A stretch of DNA of 64,000 bases from Azorinus chamasolen (taxonomy: Eukaryota > Mollusca > Bivalvia > Cardiida > Solecurtidae): contig OY755244.1 of the NCBI GenBank assembly GCA_963576725.1, positions 77,499,620 to 77,563,619 on the forward strand. The letters run 5' to 3'. How positions within the stretch are numbered: the first letter of the stretch is position 1; each line of letters begins with the position of its first letter. A program made the position numbers and the translations under genes. Below are positions 61,334 to 64,000 of the stretch, piece by piece. A model generated the notes under the pieces. It searched no databases. It was not told the origin of the DNA and saw nothing but the letters and a program-made list of their open reading frames with translations.

Positions 61334-61572
61334 CCCTTTTATCGCCAATGTCGCATAAATCCACCACGACAAATAGTGCAGTCCCAGATGAGACGCCGCC
61401 TTTTCAAGGCGGCGTCTGATCAGGGACTTCACTTTTTGTCTCAATCTCTGTTTCTGTATCTGTGCTTTATTCCTTTGACATTTGCATTTGTTTATCCCAT
61501 TTGCTTGTTTTACTGAATGATTTAATAAACTTGGATTGCACACGACAATTAGAAATTTTGGCGCCGAAAGGG
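61334..61572. mobile_element. I-family TTAA MITE, intact
   Basis: TTAA lies at 61330-61333 and 61573-61576. Ends CCCTTTTATCGCCAA and TTTTGGCGCCGAAAGGG. Hairpin AGTGCAGTCCCAGATGAGAC / GTCTGATCAGGGACTTCACT with centre GCCGCCTTTTCAAGGCGGC. Confidence 0.85.
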
Positions 61573-61930
61573 TTAATGTCAATGAGATGCAGATGTTAAT
61601 TATCAAACTCTGTGGTGCTGGATCCTGACTCCACATCATCTTGTTTCGCAATTAACCATTTCCTCCATAAATACATTTTTACGCATTTCACCAACGATGC
61701 AAATACGTAATTTTGGATATACTATTTGCAACAAGACTGTCGGATTGATTGTATTATGGAGATTCGAAATCTGTTATATTGTTTATTTTTTTATCTTATT
61801 TTTCTGTTGTTTTTTTTTTAACGCAAAATTATCATAATTTTGTAGTATATTTATAATAGAATCACCATACGCTATATGCTAAACAGGTAAACGGAGTTTA
61901 CATGATGACATATTAGTTAATGAGCTTTGT
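61573..61930. other. Unassigned AT-rich stretch
   Basis: A short A/B-like end (CCATTTCCTCCATAAATAC) near 61655; otherwise nothing recognised. Confidence 0.35.
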
Positions 61931-61932
61931 TA

Positions 61933-63220
61933 GCTCTCCTGAGCAAAGCTCAGGGTGAGCTTTTGGGAGAATTGAATGTCCGTCGTCCGTCGTCAACAAT
62001 TTGCTTGTGAACACTCTATTGGTCACAATTTTAGTCCAATCTTCATGAAACTTGGTCAAAATTATTATCTTGATAAAATCTCGGACGAGTGTGAAAGTGG
62101 GCCACGTGGGGTTAAAAGACTAGGTCACTAGGTCAAATAGTAGGAAAACTTTGTGAACACTCTAGAGGTCACATTTATAGTCCAATCTTCATGAAAATTG
62201 GTCAGAATGATTGCCCTAATAAAATCTCGGACTAGTTTGAAAGTGGGTCATGTGGGTTAAAAAACTAGGTCAAATAGTAGAAAAACCTTGTGAACACCCT
62301 AGAGGTCACATTTGTAACCGACTCTTCATGAAACTTTATCAGAATGTTTCGTTTTTTTTATAAAATCTTGGACAAGTTCGAAAGTAGGCCATGTGGGGTT
62401 AAAAACTAAGTCACTAGGTTAAATAGTGGGAACACCTTGTGAGCACTCTATATGTCACAGTTTTAGCCGAATCTTCATGAAACTTATTTTGATAAAATCT
62501 TGGACGAGTTTGAAAGTGGGTCACATGGGGTAAAAAATAGGTCAAAAGGTTAAACAATAGAAAACTTTGTGAACAATCTAGTGGTCACATTTTTTGTCCA
62601 ATCTTCATGTAACTTGGCGAGAATGATTGTCTTGATAAAATCTCGCAAATATTGGAAATTGGGAATTATAAACTAGGTCACTAGGTCATATAGTAGGAAA
62701 ACTTTGTGAACTCTAGAGGTCACATTTTATGCCAAATCTTTCATGAAACATGGTCAGAATGATTTTCCTGATAAAATCTTGGAAGAGTTTGAAAGTGGGT
62801 TATGTGGGGTCAAAAAGTAGGTCACTGGGTCATATCTTAGATACATTTTGTTTACACTCCAGCGGCGACATTTATAGCCCAATCTTCCTCAAACTTGATG
62901 AGAATGTTTGTTTTGGGGATATCAAAGTTCAGTTTGATCATGGGTGGTGGTTGGATAAAAAAATAGGTCACTAGGTCAAATCTTAGAAAAATCACTGTAG
63001 ATGGCACATTTTTAGCCCAATCGTCATTGGTCAGAATGGTTGTCTTGATTAAATCAATATTCCAAATCTTTGAAAATCTTGTTCTCCAGAACTACTGCTC
63101 AAGATCCACTATTAACATTGTTCATATATTGTCCCTTAGGTCAATATTGACCCCATCCTGGGGCTACCCAGCTATAATCTTAAATCTATGGCAATCAGGT
63201 GAGCGAATAAGGGCAATGTT
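61933..63220 (+). mobile_element. P element, second copy of the 31-kb type
   Basis: GCTCTCCTGAGCAAAGCTCA start, CCGTCGTCCGTCGTC, about seven worn units (CTAGGTCACTAGGTCAAATA, CATGAAACTTGGTCA), end CAATCAGGTGAGCGAATAAG. It parallels 31056-32554 unit by unit in its last third. Confidence 0.8.
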
Positions 63221-63392
63221 GACCCTCTCTTTTACAAATAATAAAATCAATAAATTACATATCTTTTAACAGAACTGTGTTGCAGAACCGTTAAGTATTT
63301 GACTGTCCTTGTGCTAGTATTATTATGGTCCGCTTTTTAAATATTGTTCACATATTTTGAAAAAAACACACACCAAAAACCCAACATAGACT

Positions 63393-63660
63393 AGAGCTCT
63401 AGATAAGATGCGTGAATTAAAACCTTTTTCAAGAATAACTTCTTTTATTCCGCATGGAAGATTGGTTTTTAACCAAATGCGTCCACTCTTTAAATAAAGT
63501 CTTTATTATTATTATTCAATAATTTCTCCACCAAACACTATGCTGTGACCACCCTTTAGAATCGTCTCTTCGAGACGATTCTAAAGAGTGGTCACAACAT
63601 GGGGTTTGGTGGAGAAATGACGGTTTTAGTATTTTAGTACGCACCATTATCTGGAGCTCT
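63393..63660. mobile_element. E element with a nested LINE 3' end
   Basis: AGAGCTCTAGATAAGATGCG to CATTATCTGGAGCTCT, so the terminal inverted repeats are clear. The left shoulder AAGAATAACTTCTTT is split by the LINE fragment. Hairpin (about 63530-63615) with centre ATCGTCTCTTCGAGACGAT. Confidence 0.85.
63449..63516 (+). mobile_element. LINE 3' end, about 70 bp
   Basis: CCGCATGGAAGATTGGTTTT, TAACCAAATGCG, CTTTAAATAAAGTC and an ATT-repeat tail match the last bases of the LINE at 34060-34125 on the opposite strand. Confidence 0.85.
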
Positions 63661-63740
63661 GACAGATTTCTAAATCTAAGATGGCCCCTCAATGCATAAG
63701 GGTAAAAATATGTACACTTTGATATAGTTACAGAGCACAC

Positions 63741-63851
63741 AGAACGCGAGATATGCGATACTAGATGGAATTATCATTGGATTGAAATGGCACAGGAGAT
63801 TGGAGGCGGTTGACTGATGCACGTGAAGATTCAAGCACTGGTAAGTAGCCT
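63741..63851 (+). other. Possible non-coding exon with consensus donor
   Basis: GTTACAG at about 63728-63734 precedes low-copy sequence ending CACTG|GTAAGT. All three frames are closed, so it could only be an untranslated exon. A second acceptor (TTTTTATTTCGCAG) lies near 63941 with a short segment running to the window edge. Confidence 0.25.
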
Positions 63852-64000
63852 AGTTTTTATTCAGTTATATAGTTTTTGCTTCTAGTTGTGTATTAGGTGG
63901 CATTTTAATACGACCGGTATGAATTGTTTTTATTTCGCAGAGAAAAGCAGGTGTTGGTAGAGTAAACATGAGAGTTTAAATTGTTTCCCAGCAATACGTT

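Overview
Eukaryotic nuclear DNA, almost certainly from a bivalve mollusc. The clues are AT-rich, intron-like sequence, GGTCAAGGTCA-type minisatellites, elements opening with GCTCACCTGAGC followed by CGTCGTCCGTC runs, and a SINE with a metazoan Meta-type body. There is no bacterial gene organisation. Most of the window is a dense, nested graveyard of short non-autonomous transposons (MITEs) built around long, nearly loop-less palindromes. Only a few pieces look protein-coding: two clean plus-strand exons (2667-2857 and 18715-18852), a broken non-LTR retrotransposon reverse transcriptase on the minus strand (34.1-36.0 kb), a detached piece of a similar element (55.7-56.0 kb) and a broken Tc1-like transposase (48.35-49.16 kb).

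Labels used below. TTAA-flanked, piggyBac-like families: A (hairpin arms beginning GCAAACAGAG; A1 and A2 have different shoulders), B (arms ending ATTTGCTCC), F (GTTTGGATCC arms), G (CAGTGTAGACC arms) and I (AGTCCCAGATC arms). TA-flanked, pogo/Tigger-like families: C (ends CAGTA-AACC, hairpin GGTGGCAGCTTAATGC) and H (ends CAGTGCTCCCTC). E has ends AGAGCTMCAGATAA and hairpin AAACCCTATGTTGTGACC. J is TTAA-flanked with ends AGATGTAT. P elements are pearl/Helentron-like: a terminal hairpin, a GTCCGTCC run, a minisatellite body and an end near TCTTGTT.

Layout. 0-4.5 kb: A, B and F elements, two P elements and exon 1. 4.6-5.7 kb: a P element whose minisatellite carries estrogen-response-element palindromes. 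6.1-8.45 and 10.95-12.9 kb: a segmental duplication that supplies empty-site proof of TTAA insertion. 8.46-9.36 kb: minisatellite. 13-19.7 kb: mixed MITEs, one J element and exon 2. 19.7-22.0 kb: 51 exact-length 44-bp repeats grown from an A hairpin. 22-30 kb: A, B, E, C and H elements. 30.4-33.3 kb: P element inside P element. 33.6-36.1 kb: C containing B, with a LINE inserted next to it. 38.9-40.4 kb: a CpG-rich composite repeat. 40.4-48 kb: MITEs. 48.3-50.8 kb: Tc1 relic and a J element with a nested foldback. 50.8-56 kb: mostly low-copy sequence. 56.2-57.5 kb: a higher-order tandem array. 57.5-63.7 kb: MITEs, a SINE, a satellite made of C ends, a P element and a LINE 3' end.

Main point. 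Families with unrelated termini share an interior design: a long palindrome centred on GCTCCTATAGGAGC or a one-base variant. Arms co-vary between families A, F, G and I while keeping one non-pairing position (T opposite T, or A opposite A on the other strand). One element (43314-43505) fuses half of a B to half of a C exactly at that core. The cores have also seeded satellites. This modular palindrome system is the most unusual thing here. All structural statements come from reading the sequence; family assignments rest on termini and flanks and were not tested by database search.
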